From NCBI RefSeq assembly GCF_013408445.1, contig NZ_JACBZL010000001.1:1054001-1118000 (forward strand): a stretch of DNA of 64,000 nucleotides, given 5' to 3'. A program made the translations under genes and the position numbers. The notes under the pieces were generated by a model, which saw only the letters and a program-made list of their open reading frames with translations, searched no databases and was not told where the DNA came from. Below are positions 8,117 to 17,803 of this stretch, in pieces (within the stretch, counting starts at the first letter, position 1; each line of letters starts with the position of its first letter). Source of the DNA: Corynebacterium tuberculostearicum (GTDB lineage Bacteria; Actinomycetota; Actinomycetes; Mycobacteriales; Mycobacteriaceae).

Positions 8117-9883
8117 CTAGTCTTGAACGGCGCGAGCTAGCTGTACGTTCTCGTAGTAAGCAGAATGCGATTTAACCGCATCGCTCACGTCATGATTGAC
8201 CGCGAACGAGGCGTCCAGGCCCTCGAAACCAATCGGCTTTCTGCCGCCCATCGCTGCAGGATATAGATACCCGAGAACCCTGTCATTCTGGGAGTGGTAG
8301 TTGTGAACAACCCCAGAAAGGGCTTCCCCAACAGAATCCCACGTCTTATCTTGACCAATGGCCGCACCTAGAAGATGCACGGCCTCAACGCGGACCTCAT
8401 TCTCAGTTCCGGCAGCGCCTGCTAGCGCAGTAGCAAGGTTGAGCATGACACGGCCACCCAAACTATGGCCTACGAGCACCACGGATTCTAGGTTGGAGCG
8501 CTGAATAATTGCCGCGAGCGTCATGGCTGTCTTATTTGCACGGTTAACCGCAACTGTCCACGGGTTCTTGACCAAGTCCAGGGCGCCTAGAGCAAAGCCT
8601 GCAGGCGTTGCCTTCTTGGCCAACTTCTTTCCGGCATGTTTGACCATTCCCTTCAGCACGGCTCCGCCGGCGAAACCAGCTCCCGGAGCTAGGAAACCGG
8701 CAAGCTCCAGCATTTCCTTGCTTCCCCATGTCACCAGGTAAATCGGAGAATCAGGGTAGGCAGCTTCGACCGCCTTAACTTCGGTACGCCAATCGAGCTT
8801 CTTCTCAGTGGTAAAACCACGTGCGATGAGAACGGGCGTACCGCTCCCCTTGCGGACGCACTGAATATCAAAGGAGTCATCCTCGCCAATATAGGAATTA
8901 AGCGCCTTTACTCCGTAGGCAGAGCCAAGCAGTCCACCGGCAGCAGCAACAACCATGCTGCCACCGGCCATACCTAAACCACCTGAAGCCAGGGAGCCGA
9001 AGCCGAGCGCTGCCAGGCCCGCGTTTTGTGCTACTGCGCCAGAAAAGCCTAGGAACGTAGTACCTACCGCACCACCGACCATGGGAGCTGCCAGCAATCC
9101 ACCGGTAGCGCCCAGGGCTAGAGTTGCGACGCCGGCGGCCGCCAGCTTGGCGGCACGACCAACATTGGCTGCCTTGAATTCACGGAGCTCGCGCCACTGG
9201 GTGAGGTCAGCAATGCGATGGTCGAGGCGCTCAAAGTCTGGAACCTGGTGAAGGTGTTCTGCACACACGGTCGGCAAAGCCACCAGACCAAGGCCGGCGG
9301 CGGCGAAGTTATCGCACTGAGGGACGGTGCAATGGGACGTCGCCGAGCCGCAGTTCTCGCACACGTACAGGGATTTAGTCTTGGATTTCCTGTGAGTGGA
9401 CTTGGTCAGGCAGCGGGAGCACCAGCCTTCCTCGGTGGCGTCACTAAGCGTGTCCATAAGCTCAGCCAAAGTGGTAGCCAACTTTGCCGAAGCAATGGCT
9501 TGCTCCCTAAGCTCTTGGACCTCTCCTTCGTGGCGCTTGACCGCACGCTTTACCGCTTTTGCCGCAAAATCCCTTTGATCAGCCGGGCTAATAAACTCGT
9601 TGGTGAAATTGAAGTCTTCCTGGACCGCAGCCACGGCTGCAGGAAGTTGGGCCTCCAAGTCATCCGACTCTTTCTGCCCCACCGCTGCAAGCCACAGCGC
9701 ATCAACAATTGCCGGCGAGCCAGTCAGCTCGGCATCACCCTCTACCTCAGGCGCCTGCACATCACCACGCCGCGCAACACGTACAAACCGGCCAAGATTG
9801 GAACGCAGCTCGCAAGAAAAAGAGCCATCATCCTCAGGGTTAAACGAAATTGCGGCAGACTCAATCGAGTTCTTCTTGGCCAT
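8117..9883 (-). CDS. DUF726 alpha/beta-hydrolase with zinc ribbon and glycine-rich membrane segment
   Basis: A protein of 588 residues. The C-terminal third is a DUF726-type alpha/beta hydrolase with a lipase-like nucleophile elbow (VVLVGHSLGGRVML). Preceding it are several Gly/Ala-rich hydrophobic stretches (about residues 235-320) that may insert in the membrane. Around residues 155-190 are paired cysteines (CSRC, CENCG, CTVPQC) resembling a zinc ribbon. I start at the ATG preceded by AAAGG 9 nt upstream; a TTG three codons earlier abuts that site. The family includes eukaryotic TMCO4-like proteins, and bacterial members are poorly characterised. It is divergent from the RT operon, and whether it belongs with it is unknown. 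Confidence 0.8.
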   Translation of the reverse strand: MAKKNSIESAAISFNPEDDGSFSCELRSNLGRFVRVARRGDVQAPEVEGDAELTGSPAIVDALWLAAVGQKESDDLEAQLPAAVAAVQEDFNFTNEFISPADQRDFAAKAVKRAVKRHEGEVQELREQAIASAKLATTLAELMDTLSDATEEGWCSRCLTKSTHRKSKTKSLYVCENCGSATSHCTVPQCDNFAAAGLGLVALPTVCAEHLHQVPDFERLDHRIADLTQWRELREFKAANVGRAAKLAAAGVATLALGATGGLLAAPMVGGAVGTTFLGFSGAVAQNAGLAALGFGSLASGGLGMAGGSMVVAAAGGLLGSAYGVKALNSYIGEDDSFDIQCVRKGSGTPVLIARGFTTEKKLDWRTEVKAVEAAYPDSPIYLVTWGSKEMLELAGFLAPGAGFAGGAVLKGMVKHAGKKLAKKATPAGFALGALDLVKNPWTVAVNRANKTAMTLAAIIQRSNLESVVLVGHSLGGRVMLNLATALAGAAGTENEVRVEAVHLLGAAIGQDKTWDSVGEALSGVVHNYHSQNDRVLGYLYPAAMGGRKPIGFEGLDASFAVNHDVSDAVKSHSAYYENVQLARAVQD

Positions 9884-10316
9884 GGCGTTCAACCTTTCAG
9901 TAAAGGAATAGGACGTATATAAACTTTAAACCAACGTTTGTACAATCCCCGAGTAAGCTTGCAAATTAGCCTATCGTTTCAAGAAGCCTTGACCTCTTTA
10001 ACGAATTCCGGTGTATGGTCCGCACAACCCCGCGATTATAATATCCATTAACCTCATTGACGCGGGACCCCATCAAATGCAACATTTAAATTCTCTAACT
10101 AGCGCGTCGGGTGGCCGTCCTCAACCACTAGTAACTTATAGAATTACTTTGCAGGGATCTTCCGCATATCCCCAAAACCGTTTCTCGATCAAATTGGAAC
10201 GCGGAAGACCTTCAAAAATTACCCCTAGAAGGATTCTAAGACACGCCAGAAAAGTAGCGAGCACCTAGCCATTATAAGAAAGCCCCTTACTCGAAATAGC
10301 CCCGAAGGAAACACCT
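9884..10316. other. 433-bp A+T-rich divergent intergenic region upstream of the RT operon
   Basis: It must carry the promoters of the DUF726 gene and the RT operon. A possible TTGACC / TATGGT pair (about 9988-10018) has a 19-bp spacer and is weak. A short CCCGCG / CGCGGG hairpin surrounds an A+T-rich loop near 10025-10065. An 85-codon open frame here lacks a ribosome site and family character, so I do not call it a gene. A leader RNA cannot be excluded. Confidence 0.4.
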
Positions 10317-11054
10317 TTGCAATCCAACTTGACTCCCTTTTCCAAAAGCTCCCTTAGAACGCGGTGCATCCTGGCAGCACGAGGCAAGAATGATTTGAGA
10401 AAGCTTGACCGGCAGCTGGCAAAGCTCCTTGAACAAGCCGCAACACTGCAACGACGGGAATCCAATTACCGATCCCAATTAGAAAAGCATCAAAATGATC
10501 CGCGCTCTAATGAATCTGCGACAAAAAAGCAGATCGAAGCCATTAAGAACCAAAGACTTGGCACGCATAGAGACATTCAAAACAACACAATCCGCTTGTC
10601 CGACGAAGTCCGGTCCCGATTAAATCATGAGCTTGGAAATGGCTGTTTTTCTTGGAACCTTTCACTCGGCCCAACAGTGGGGCGACGACAGACATATCAA
10701 ATTCCTAACGACTTTTATACCCGCTTGTTGGCCCAAGAGGTAATTGCGGATCTGAGGCGACTTAAAGGAGGGAAGCAACTCGACAGAATGTCGACGGTTC
10801 GCGCGCTTAAAACGGCTCTAGAACGGGTCCCAAACTACTCTGTTCTTCGCTTGGACATCACTAAATTTTTTGAATCAATCCCACATATGAAGCTAGAGGA
10901 AAAAATATCGCGCGAGTCAAGTCTTTCTGCAACCACCCAAGATCTGGTCGCGCTCCTACTTAAGGAGTACAGAAAAGTAAATACCCACGGCACCAAGAAA
11001 GTCGGTGTCCCTCAAGGAGTAAACTTCAGTTCAGCCTTGGCCGAAGCATACTGA
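10317..11054 (+). pseudogene. drt3a: Drt3a-like reverse transcriptase, N-terminal part (interrupted by IS-A)
   Basis: First half of a reverse-transcriptase gene. It holds RT motif A (LRLDITKFFESI, catalytic Asp 180) and the VPQGVNFSSALAE motif (about 231-243), and stops at a TGA supplied by the IS-A end. The native sequence ends at 11051. Joining it to 12379, after removing IS-A and one ATAC target copy, gives 493 continuous residues with YVDD at 265-268. The start is TTG, with AAGGA 7 nt upstream. The short N-terminal FSKSSL segment, the size, and the 4-bp overlap with a second, larger RT gene match my recollection of Drt3a (UG3) of DRT3 defence systems. Family assignment is inference; the RT identity is clear. 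Confidence 0.8.
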
Positions 11055-11111
11055 GGTTACCCTCGTTTAGTGGACACCCTATTTGTGCGGATCTTGTGTC
11101 CGTAGGAGAGG

Positions 11112-11429
11112 ATGTTCATTGTGAGTCAACAGCGCAAGAAGTACACGCCGGAGTACCGGCGTGAAGCCGCGAACCTTGTAATCGAGTCAGAGCGCCCGAT
11201 CGCTCATGTGGCTAAGGAGATTGGCGTCTCCGCCGGGCTTTTAGGCCGGTGGGTCAAACTCGAGCGTGAACGCCGAGGGGCCTCGGATGGGATGAGTGAG
11301 GCTGATCTTCGTGCTGAGAATGCTCGTCTGCGCCGTGAGTTGGCGGAAGCCAAGATGGATAATGAGTTCTTGTCAAAAGCGACAGCCTTCTTCGCCGCGA
11401 AGCAACGCGAGCAGAAAAGTTCGAATTGA
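11112..11429 (+). CDS. IS3-family OrfA of IS-A (helix-turn-helix)
   Basis: A 105-residue OrfA: an N-terminal helix-turn-helix (YTPEYRREAANLVIESE ... VAKEIGVSAGLLGRW) followed by a leucine-zipper-like coiled coil (LRAENARLRRELAEAKMDNE). It binds the IS ends. A ribosome site AGGAGAGG is close to the ATG; a GTG three codons later is an alternative. The 3' end overlaps orfB by 4 nt in the -1 frame. An AAAAG run upstream could allow the programmed frameshift that makes the fused OrfAB transposase in IS3 elements. Confidence 0.93.
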   Translation: MFIVSQQRKKYTPEYRREAANLVIESERPIAHVAKEIGVSAGLLGRWVKLERERRGASDGMSEADLRAENARLRRELAEAKMDNEFLSKATAFFAAKQREQKSSN

Positions 11430-12328
11430 TGCAGCAGGAGAAGGCAAACTACAGCATCAAACGCATGGCACGGCTATTAAAAGTGTCTCGGTCTGGATAC
11501 TACAAATGGGCTGATACGCAGCAGAAGCGACTATCTGGCGAAAATGATCGTGCTGCATTTTACGATGGCGTTGACCGAAAGATTCATCAGATTTGGAAAG
11601 ACTCCGATGAGGTTTATGGTGCTCCGCGGATCACCGCAGAACTTACCGAGCGCTACCAGATCACCCTGAATCGCAAGACTGTGGCTAAGCGGATGCGCAT
11701 GATGGGCATTGAAGGGATTTCACCGCGTGCCTTTGTCCCGGTGACAACGATTCAATCCAAGCGTAAGTCAGCTCTTCCTGACCTGGTCAAGCGCATGTTT
11801 GATACTGGTGAGCTCAACCGAGTGTGGATGTCGGATATTACCTACCTACGCACCAGCGAGGGATGGTTGTACTTGTGTGCGGTCCGCGACGGCCATTCCC
11901 GCAGGGTGCTGGGATGGGCAATGGATAGCGTTCAAGATACATGCCTGGTCGAACGGGCCCTGCGGATGGCACATACACTGCGCGGTGACGTTCCTAATGG
12001 GCTGGTGTTCCACGCTGACCGCGGAACGCAATTTACCAGCGAGAAGCTCTGGGAAGTCTGCCATAACCTGGGCATTGCTCAGTCTGTGGGGCGTACTGGT
12101 GTGTGCTTTGATAACGCGATGGCTGAGTCGTTCTGGTCGACGCTTAAAACCGAGTTCTACGACCGTAAGCGTTGGCCTACCCGCGATGCTGCGCGCAAGG
12201 CCGTTGCCTACTGGATGGAAGTCGTTTACAACCGTCGGCGCCGGCACTCTGCACTAGGGATGGTCAGCCCCGTCGACTTCGAAAACCACATTGGTCTAAC
12301 CACCAGTAGAAAAGAAATAGCTGCCTAA
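11426..12328 (+). CDS. IS3-family OrfB transposase (DDE) of IS-A
   Basis: A 300-residue integrase-like transposase. The DDE triad is visible as the Asp in MSDITY, the Asp in FHADRGTQF and the Glu in NAMAESFWSTLKTE. The N-terminal HTH_21-type region contains YSIKRMARLLKVSRSGYYKW. It starts at TTG, overlapping the orfA stop, so its main product is probably the OrfAB frameshift fusion. Complete and apparently functional; its translation is identical to the copy at 23547-24449. Confidence 0.95.
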   Translation: MMQQEKANYSIKRMARLLKVSRSGYYKWADTQQKRLSGENDRAAFYDGVDRKIHQIWKDSDEVYGAPRITAELTERYQITLNRKTVAKRMRMMGIEGISPRAFVPVTTIQSKRKSALPDLVKRMFDTGELNRVWMSDITYLRTSEGWLYLCAVRDGHSRRVLGWAMDSVQDTCLVERALRMAHTLRGDVPNGLVFHADRGTQFTSEKLWEVCHNLGIAQSVGRTGVCFDNAMAESFWSTLKTEFYDRKRWPTRDAARKAVAYWMEVVYNRRRRHSALGMVSPVDFENHIGLTTSRKEIAA

Positions 12329-12378
12329 GCACTAGGTAGCCCCACTACGTGTCCACGATTTGCGGGCAACCCCAATAC

Positions 12379-13125
12379 ATGCATGATTTCGATACGCGGT
12401 GGTCAGAGCACCCAGGAGTGGCGTTCTATTGCCGCTACGTAGATGACATCATCATTATCGTCGACCCCGACGGGAAAGATGCATTAAAGCTCGCCGTACA
12501 AATGGAAAAACAAATTATTCGAGATCTCGGCCGATTAGGCCTTACTATTAACAAGAAAAAGACTGACAGGATCGACGTCTGCACCAACAATTCAGACGAA
12601 CAAAACTGGCAATTCAATTATCTTGGCTATTCATACCTAATCCGGAACTCAGAAACCCCGCCCATAGTCGTAAAACTTACCCCTGAGCGATTGACACGAA
12701 TTAAAGAACGCATTCGGCTAAGCTTCAAGTCTTGGAGACGGAGCACTCGCAAAGCGCAAAAAAATAATGACCGCCAAAAATCGCTAGATGCTATCAAGTC
12801 TAGCAATGCTCTCCTCCTCAAACGATTAAGGTTTTTGGCTGGAAATACAAAAATCCCCAGCTCACAGGGGACAGTGTCCGTAGGAATCTACTTCTCCAAT
12901 TCAGCGATTACTTCAACAGATCAGATTCAAACACTCGATAGCTATCTCGAATATCTCCTGTCCGAAAATAGCGAACTTGTCCAAAGCTTCTTTACAAGCA
13001 CAAAACAACGACAAAGGTTAGACAATATCTCCTTTATTGAGGGCTTCGAGTCAAAAAAATTTCAAATCCTTAAGCCGGGGGAAGTAAAGGAGATTTCTAA
13101 ATGCTGGAAGGAAAAAGTTAAATGA
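12379..13125 (+). pseudogene. drt3a: Drt3a-like reverse transcriptase, C-terminal part
   Basis: Second half of the first RT gene, resuming in frame immediately after the ATAC target duplication. It holds the catalytic YVDD box (FYCRYVDDIIIIV), then GLTINKKKTDRI and an FNYLGYSY segment of the RT thumb/connection region, followed by a basic helical tail. The first codon here is an ordinary internal Met of the original protein and has no ribosome site. The catalytic Asp pair is separated from motif A by the IS, so no active enzyme can be made. The stop overlaps the next RT gene by 4 bp (ATGA), so the two were translationally coupled. Confidence 0.8.
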
Positions 13126-13958
13126 CTAGCAAAAAACGCAATGGCAGGAAGCGGAAATCAAGAATCAAGAACAGCCCTCTCCGCGCAATCATTAGCGATG
13201 TTTTACCTTATGAAGTTCCACTCGCCTTTTCCACGGCCGGACTTTTCCGTTTTCTTAAACAGATAGAGTTCGAGTGGATCGAAAATATTATTGTCGTGAA
13301 GGCGCTAAATGAAGGGGAAAAGGTCCTGCTTGAACAGCTTCTCGAAGGCTCAGGAAGCTTAAACGAAGCCGGTAGTGAAGCAGTCAAGCGGGTGACAGGT
13401 AGGGAGAAGCTAGAAGGCAAAGACTACTTTTCTAAAAAAAGAGAAAAAATAAATTCTAAACCATTCAATTTCCGGATCGAAACTGAAACTGGCAAGCAAA
13501 GAATGCTCTCGGTAATTCATCCGGCGTCCATGATCAAGATGGCTATGTTCATTGACGATTACGCAGATTCAATCCTTTACTACTGCCTACACAGTAGATT
13601 TTCCTTGCGCTCTCCAAGCCAGAGAACCCAATCAGTGGTTATAAAGGACTCCGTATTCAAAAGCAGGGAAGAAAAAGACAAATGGTCCGTCGAGCAATTC
13701 AACCTAGAATCCAGCCACTTTCCTTCATATTTTACTTATAAACAATTTAATAATATAAGTAGATTTATAGGGTCCGAAGAGTATTTAAGCCTAAGTAAGC
13801 GTTACAACGTTCTAGCCCGAACCGACATTACTAGGTGTTTCGACAGCATCTATACCCATTCCATGTCCTGGGTTGTAAATGGGCGAGCAAAGAGTAAAGA
13901 GCAAACGGGCCTGACCCCCGGAAAGTGGACACGTCGGGGGTTAGCTATGCTGCTCTAG
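13122..13958 (+). pseudogene. drt3b: Drt3b-like reverse transcriptase, N-terminal part (interrupted by IS-B)
   Basis: Start of the second RT gene; native sequence runs to 13906 and the last 17 codons come from IS-B. The N-terminus is very basic, then DVLPYEVPLAFSTAGLFRFL (Glu 31). RT motif A is RTDITRCFDSIYTHS (Asp 235). Removing both IS-B copies and one target duplicate of each (AAC, TGT) gives one frame of 708 residues: 13122-13906, 15212-16498, 17804-17858. Gene size, tandem arrangement with a smaller RT, and the later NGIVVGPEVSRIFAE motif fit Drt3b (UG8). As I recall, DRT3 pairs two RTs plus an RNA and makes alternating-dinucleotide DNA; I have not verified this. Confidence 0.8.
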
Positions 13959-14841
13959 TCAGTGTAGCTGAATTCTCGGCTTCAAAGACGTCAGGAGCTG
14001 AAAGATTGCACCAGGAGTGCCGTCGGCGTGTGTTGTAGCGCATGCACCACCGGAAGACTTCTTGGCGGCAGGAGATCGGATTGTCAAAGACTTTCCTGTC
14101 ACGCAAGATTTCCCGCTTGAGCGTGGCGTTAAACGATTCTGCTAGGGCGTTATCAGCACTCGTTCCTACCGCTCCCATAGACTGGCGCACACCCAACGAC
14201 GAGCAATAGTTCCTAAAGGCTTGTGAGGTGTACACGCTGCCGTGATCAGAATGGAAAATTGCCCCTTTAAGGCTTCCGCGGACTTTCCTGGCATGGGACA
14301 AAGCTTCGATAACCAGTGATACCCGCATGTGATCGGCGAGTGCATGTCCGACAAGTTTGCGCGAGTAGACGTCGATGACCGTGGCCAGGTACATGTTCTT
14401 GCCGCCCTTACACGGCAGGTACGTAATGTCGCCTACATAGACGTGGTTTGGCCTGTCAGCTGTGAATCTGCGGCCTACTAGATCTGGCATGACGCGGTGA
14501 CCAGGCTTACGCCTGGTAGTGACGCATCGGCGGCGTTTGGTAAAGCCTTTAAGTCCCATGGATTTCATGATTCGTGCGACTTTCTTGTGATTTATCGGGC
14601 CAAAGCTCGTATCGGCTTTAAGGCTTGCAGCGATGCGTTTAGCACCATAAAGCCCGTATTCATCATCGAAGATGGTCTTGATTCTTGCACCAATAAGAGC
14701 ATCCGAACACGTCTTTAACCTGCGTTCTTCGCGGGTTTGCACCCATTTGTAGAACGAGGAGCGATTGAGCTTTAACACCTGGCACATCCGCTTAACCGAG
14801 AATTCGGTTCGGTGGTCATAGACAAACTGGAAGCGGATCAC
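13945..14841 (-). CDS. IS3-family OrfB transposase of IS-B (copy 1)
   Basis: A 298-residue DDE transposase: Asp in VGDITYLP, Asp in FHSDHGSVY, Glu in NALAESFNATLKREI. The start is GTG, overlapping the orfA stop by 4 nt (GTGA). Its translation is the same in all four IS-B copies of this window, so the copies are young. Confidence 0.95.
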   Translation of the reverse strand: MIRFQFVYDHRTEFSVKRMCQVLKLNRSSFYKWVQTREERRLKTCSDALIGARIKTIFDDEYGLYGAKRIAASLKADTSFGPINHKKVARIMKSMGLKGFTKRRRCVTTRRKPGHRVMPDLVGRRFTADRPNHVYVGDITYLPCKGGKNMYLATVIDVYSRKLVGHALADHMRVSLVIEALSHARKVRGSLKGAIFHSDHGSVYTSQAFRNYCSSLGVRQSMGAVGTSADNALAESFNATLKREILRDRKVFDNPISCRQEVFRWCMRYNTRRRHSWCNLSAPDVFEAENSATLTRAA

Positions 14842-15137
14842 CAGTGAGTCTCTTCGGCAAAATATTTCGCGGCCTTGCGCAGGATGTCACGTTCTTCGCG
14901 CAGCTTTGCGTTCTCTTTTTCTAACTGGCGGATCCGTTCGGAATCATTCGCTGCTTGGACCTTGTCGCGCATGCTTTTTGTGCGGGCACGTTTGCCGGTG
15001 CCGTACTTCTTGATCCAAGAATGCAGCGAGGCACGGTTGATACCGAGCTCTGCTGATGCTGAGTTCAGTGAGAGGTCCTCATTGTTTTCGTAGAGGGCCA
15101 CGGCATCGCGTTTGAACTGTTCGGAGTACCTGGACAT
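14838..15137 (-). CDS. IS3-family OrfA of IS-B (copy 1)
   Basis: A 99-residue helix-turn-helix protein (YSEQFKRDAVALYENNEDLS, then LGINRASLHSWIKKYG) with a C-terminal coiled coil (IRQLEKENAKLREERDILRK). It recognises the IS ends and can be fused to OrfB by frameshifting. Intact. Confidence 0.94.
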   Translation of the reverse strand: MSRYSEQFKRDAVALYENNEDLSLNSASAELGINRASLHSWIKKYGTGKRARTKSMRDKVQAANDSERIRQLEKENAKLREERDILRKAAKYFAEETHW

Positions 15138-15211
15138 GGTGGTAGATTACCTTTCTTCCAGCCCGACTGGGCTGGATATCAGGTGTCCACCAAACAGGGG
15201 TCAGGTCCAAC

Positions 15212-16550
15212 TTCTAAACTCCGAAATATGCATAACTTCGGTGATGAATTCGATCAAATTATGCAGTCCGTAAATGATAGAGAAACTAACGGCATCGTGG
15301 TCGGGCCCGAAGTTTCAAGAATTTTTGCAGAAGTGATATTGCAATGTGCAGATTCCCGTTTGCTAAGCACGCTGAGGGAACGGGAGAATGCACCAGAATA
15401 TGAAAAGGACTTTGAGATTAGACGGTATGTTGATGACTATTTCATCTTCGCCCGCACTGAGTCCGTTGCGCAGACGATATTGGACCACCTTCAGGAAACA
15501 ATTCACGAGTTCAACTTGGATCTGAATTCTGCGAAGACGGAGGTTTTCCCTTTACCTTGGATTTCCGCAATATCAAAAGCGAAGCTTGAAGTAAGTGTGG
15601 CCATCTCCCGACGGACTAAAATAGTTTTTCCAAACGAGGACCTTGAAGGGGCACATTTGTACCTCCAAGATAAAGCATTACTTTTAGAACTCCAGGGAAT
15701 CCTTGGACAAGAGGGAATTACGAGAGGTCAACTTACCAATTACGTTCTATCCGCGCTACTGCGAGTATCGTTGCAGTCTATCGATTATGTTTTAGATCGT
15801 TTAAATGATTTTAAAAGCGACGGTTCAGACAGCCAACAACAATCCCTCCTAGCATCGCTTTGCCAAATGATAACGAAGCTGGTTCAATTGAGCCTTCATT
15901 TTTATTCAGGTAGCCCCAGTGTTCCTGGAAGTCTAAAGATAGCCGAGCTAACCGTCAGTTTTCAGCAGTTGCTCAATGACGAGCGAGTAGATTACTTGCA
16001 GCGGCGTGAGAGCAAACACCTGTTGCGAAATGAAATCATTCAGATCTTGATGCTCCCCAAAGCAGAGAATACCCTCAGTGTAAGTTCACTTAATTTGATT
16101 GATTGTTTAAGTCATATGAAAGAAGGCCCTAGCGACGACGAGCTATCAGCAATCTTAGACTCTCGACAGACCGGTATTGACCAACTAGATGCGTTCGGCG
16201 TACTCGTTCTGCTCCGCGCGATATACAGAAGAGAGACTGAAAATCAAGGTCAAGACAGCCATTATGAAAGTCTCTGTCAGCGAGCTAAGCAGATAATCGA
16301 TTCCGCTAAAATCCGCACCGTTAACGATTCTCAAGCAACTTTCCTGCAGCTCAGCCTCATCTTTCACCCTGGAATGAGTGCAGCTACTATCAGTAGCATT
16401 ACAGGCTTAAAGACCGAAAAAATCCAAGCTGTACGGTCTATTAGTGGAAACGAGAAGAACTCAGTTAATGATCAGATATCCCCATTTTTGTGGGATGTGG
16501 GCCTGACCCCCGGAAAGTGGACACGTCGGGGGTTAGCTATGCTGCTCTAG
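15212..16550 (+). pseudogene. drt3b: Drt3b-like reverse transcriptase, central part
   Basis: Middle segment of the second RT gene, lying between two IS-B copies; native sequence ends at 16498 and the final codons are read from the next IS. It holds MHNFGDEFDQIM, NGIVVGPEVSRIFAEVIL and the catalytic box FEIRRYVDDYFIFA (YVDD at 334-337 of the restored protein), followed by a helical region of about 350 residues with no recognised domain, as expected for the large C-terminal extension of this RT class. It has no start codon of its own. There is no other frameshift or stop, so the insertions are the only visible damage. Confidence 0.82.
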
Positions 16551-17433
16551 TCAGTGTAGCTGAATTCTCGGCTTCAAAGACGTCAGGAGCTGAAAGATTG
16601 CACCAGGAGTGCCGTCGGCGTGTGTTGTAGCGCATGCACCACCGGAAGACTTCTTGGCGGCAGGAGATCGGATTGTCAAAGACTTTCCTGTCACGCAAGA
16701 TTTCCCGCTTGAGCGTGGCGTTAAACGATTCTGCTAGGGCGTTATCAGCACTCGTTCCTACCGCTCCCATAGACTGGCGCACACCCAACGACGAGCAATA
16801 GTTCCTAAAGGCTTGTGAGGTGTACACGCTGCCGTGATCAGAATGGAAAATTGCCCCTTTAAGGCTTCCGCGGACTTTCCTGGCATGGGACAAAGCTTCG
16901 ATAACCAGTGATACCCGCATGTGATCGGCGAGTGCATGTCCGACAAGTTTGCGCGAGTAGACGTCGATGACCGTGGCCAGGTACATGTTCTTGCCGCCCT
17001 TACACGGCAGGTACGTAATGTCGCCTACATAGACGTGGTTTGGCCTGTCAGCTGTGAATCTGCGGCCTACTAGATCTGGCATGACGCGGTGACCAGGCTT
17101 ACGCCTGGTAGTGACGCATCGGCGGCGTTTGGTAAAGCCTTTAAGTCCCATGGATTTCATGATTCGTGCGACTTTCTTGTGATTTATCGGGCCAAAGCTC
17201 GTATCGGCTTTAAGGCTTGCAGCGATGCGTTTAGCACCATAAAGCCCGTATTCATCATCGAAGATGGTCTTGATTCTTGCACCAATAAGAGCATCCGAAC
17301 ACGTCTTTAACCTGCGTTCTTCGCGGGTTTGCACCCATTTGTAGAACGAGGAGCGATTGAGCTTTAACACCTGGCACATCCGCTTAACCGAGAATTCGGT
17401 TCGGTGGTCATAGACAAACTGGAAGCGGATCAC
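16537..17433 (-). CDS. IS3-family OrfB transposase of IS-B (copy 2)
   Basis: Same 298-residue DDE transposase as in copy 1, without any amino-acid difference, including VGDITYLP, FHSDHGSVY and NALAESFNATLK. Overlaps orfA by 4 nt. Confidence 0.95.
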   Translation of the reverse strand: MIRFQFVYDHRTEFSVKRMCQVLKLNRSSFYKWVQTREERRLKTCSDALIGARIKTIFDDEYGLYGAKRIAASLKADTSFGPINHKKVARIMKSMGLKGFTKRRRCVTTRRKPGHRVMPDLVGRRFTADRPNHVYVGDITYLPCKGGKNMYLATVIDVYSRKLVGHALADHMRVSLVIEALSHARKVRGSLKGAIFHSDHGSVYTSQAFRNYCSSLGVRQSMGAVGTSADNALAESFNATLKREILRDRKVFDNPISCRQEVFRWCMRYNTRRRHSWCNLSAPDVFEAENSATLTRAA

Positions 17434-17729
17434 CAGTGAGTCTCTTCGGCAAAATATTTCGCGGCCTTGCGCAGGATGTCACGTTCTTCGCGCAGCTTTG
17501 CGTTCTCTTTTTCTAACTGGCGGATCCGTTCGGAATCATTCGCTGCTTGGACCTTGTCGCGCATGCTTTTTGTGCGGGCACGTTTGCCGGTGCCGTACTT
17601 CTTGATCCAAGAATGCAGCGAGGCACGGTTGATACCGAGCTCTGCTGATGCTGAGTTCAGTGAGAGGTCCTCATTGTTTTCGTAGAGGGCCACGGCATCG
17701 CGTTTGAACTGTTCGGAGTACCTGGACAT
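17430..17729 (-). CDS. IS3-family OrfA of IS-B (copy 2)
   Basis: Same 99-residue helix-turn-helix and coiled-coil OrfA as in copy 1, intact. Confidence 0.94.
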   Translation of the reverse strand: MSRYSEQFKRDAVALYENNEDLSLNSASAELGINRASLHSWIKKYGTGKRARTKSMRDKVQAANDSERIRQLEKENAKLREERDILRKAAKYFAEETHW

Positions 17730-17803
17730 GGTGGTAGATTACCTTTCTTCCAGCCCGACTGGGCTGGATATCAGGTGTCCACCAAACAGGGGTCAGGTCC
17801 TGT

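Larger units (their letters stand above)
11052..12374 (+). mobile_element. IS-A copy 1, IS3 family, 1323 bp
   Basis: Ends are TGAGGTTACCC (left) and the reverse complement of TGGGGTTGCCC (right), imperfect inverted repeats that also share GTGGACAC further in. The flanking ATAC (11048-11051 and 12375-12378) is a 4-bp target duplication. It carries overlapping orfA/orfB with a DDE integrase. An identical-length copy lies at 23501-24823. It interrupts the Drt3a-like gene. Confidence 0.95.
13907..15208 (-). mobile_element. IS-B copy 1, IS3 family, 1302 bp, inside drt3b
   Basis: Ends GGGCCTGACCCC and GGACCTGACCCC (inverted), identical in position in all four copies here. The flanking AAC (13904-13906 and 15209-15211) is a 3-bp target duplication. 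It carries orfA/orfB on the minus strand. Excision in silico restores the drt3b frame through the residues KEQTSKLRNMHNFG. Confidence 0.96.
16499..17800 (-). mobile_element. IS-B copy 2, IS3 family, 1302 bp, near the 3' end of drt3b
   Basis: Same ends and orientation as copy 1, with TGT on both sides (16496-16498 and 17801-17803) as a 3-bp target duplication. It separates the last 19 codons from drt3b. With copy 1 it forms a direct repeat pair flanking 1290 bp of the gene. Confidence 0.96.

Noticed and set aside
10011..10268. 85-codon open frame upstream of the first RT gene
   Set aside because: No ribosome site, no family character, and it lies in the expected promoter/leader region of the operon.
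11052..17800. IS-A and IS-B as ends of one composite transposon carrying the RT genes
   Set aside because: Each IS has its own target duplication inside an RT gene and removing each restores the frame, so they are independent insertions rather than carriers.
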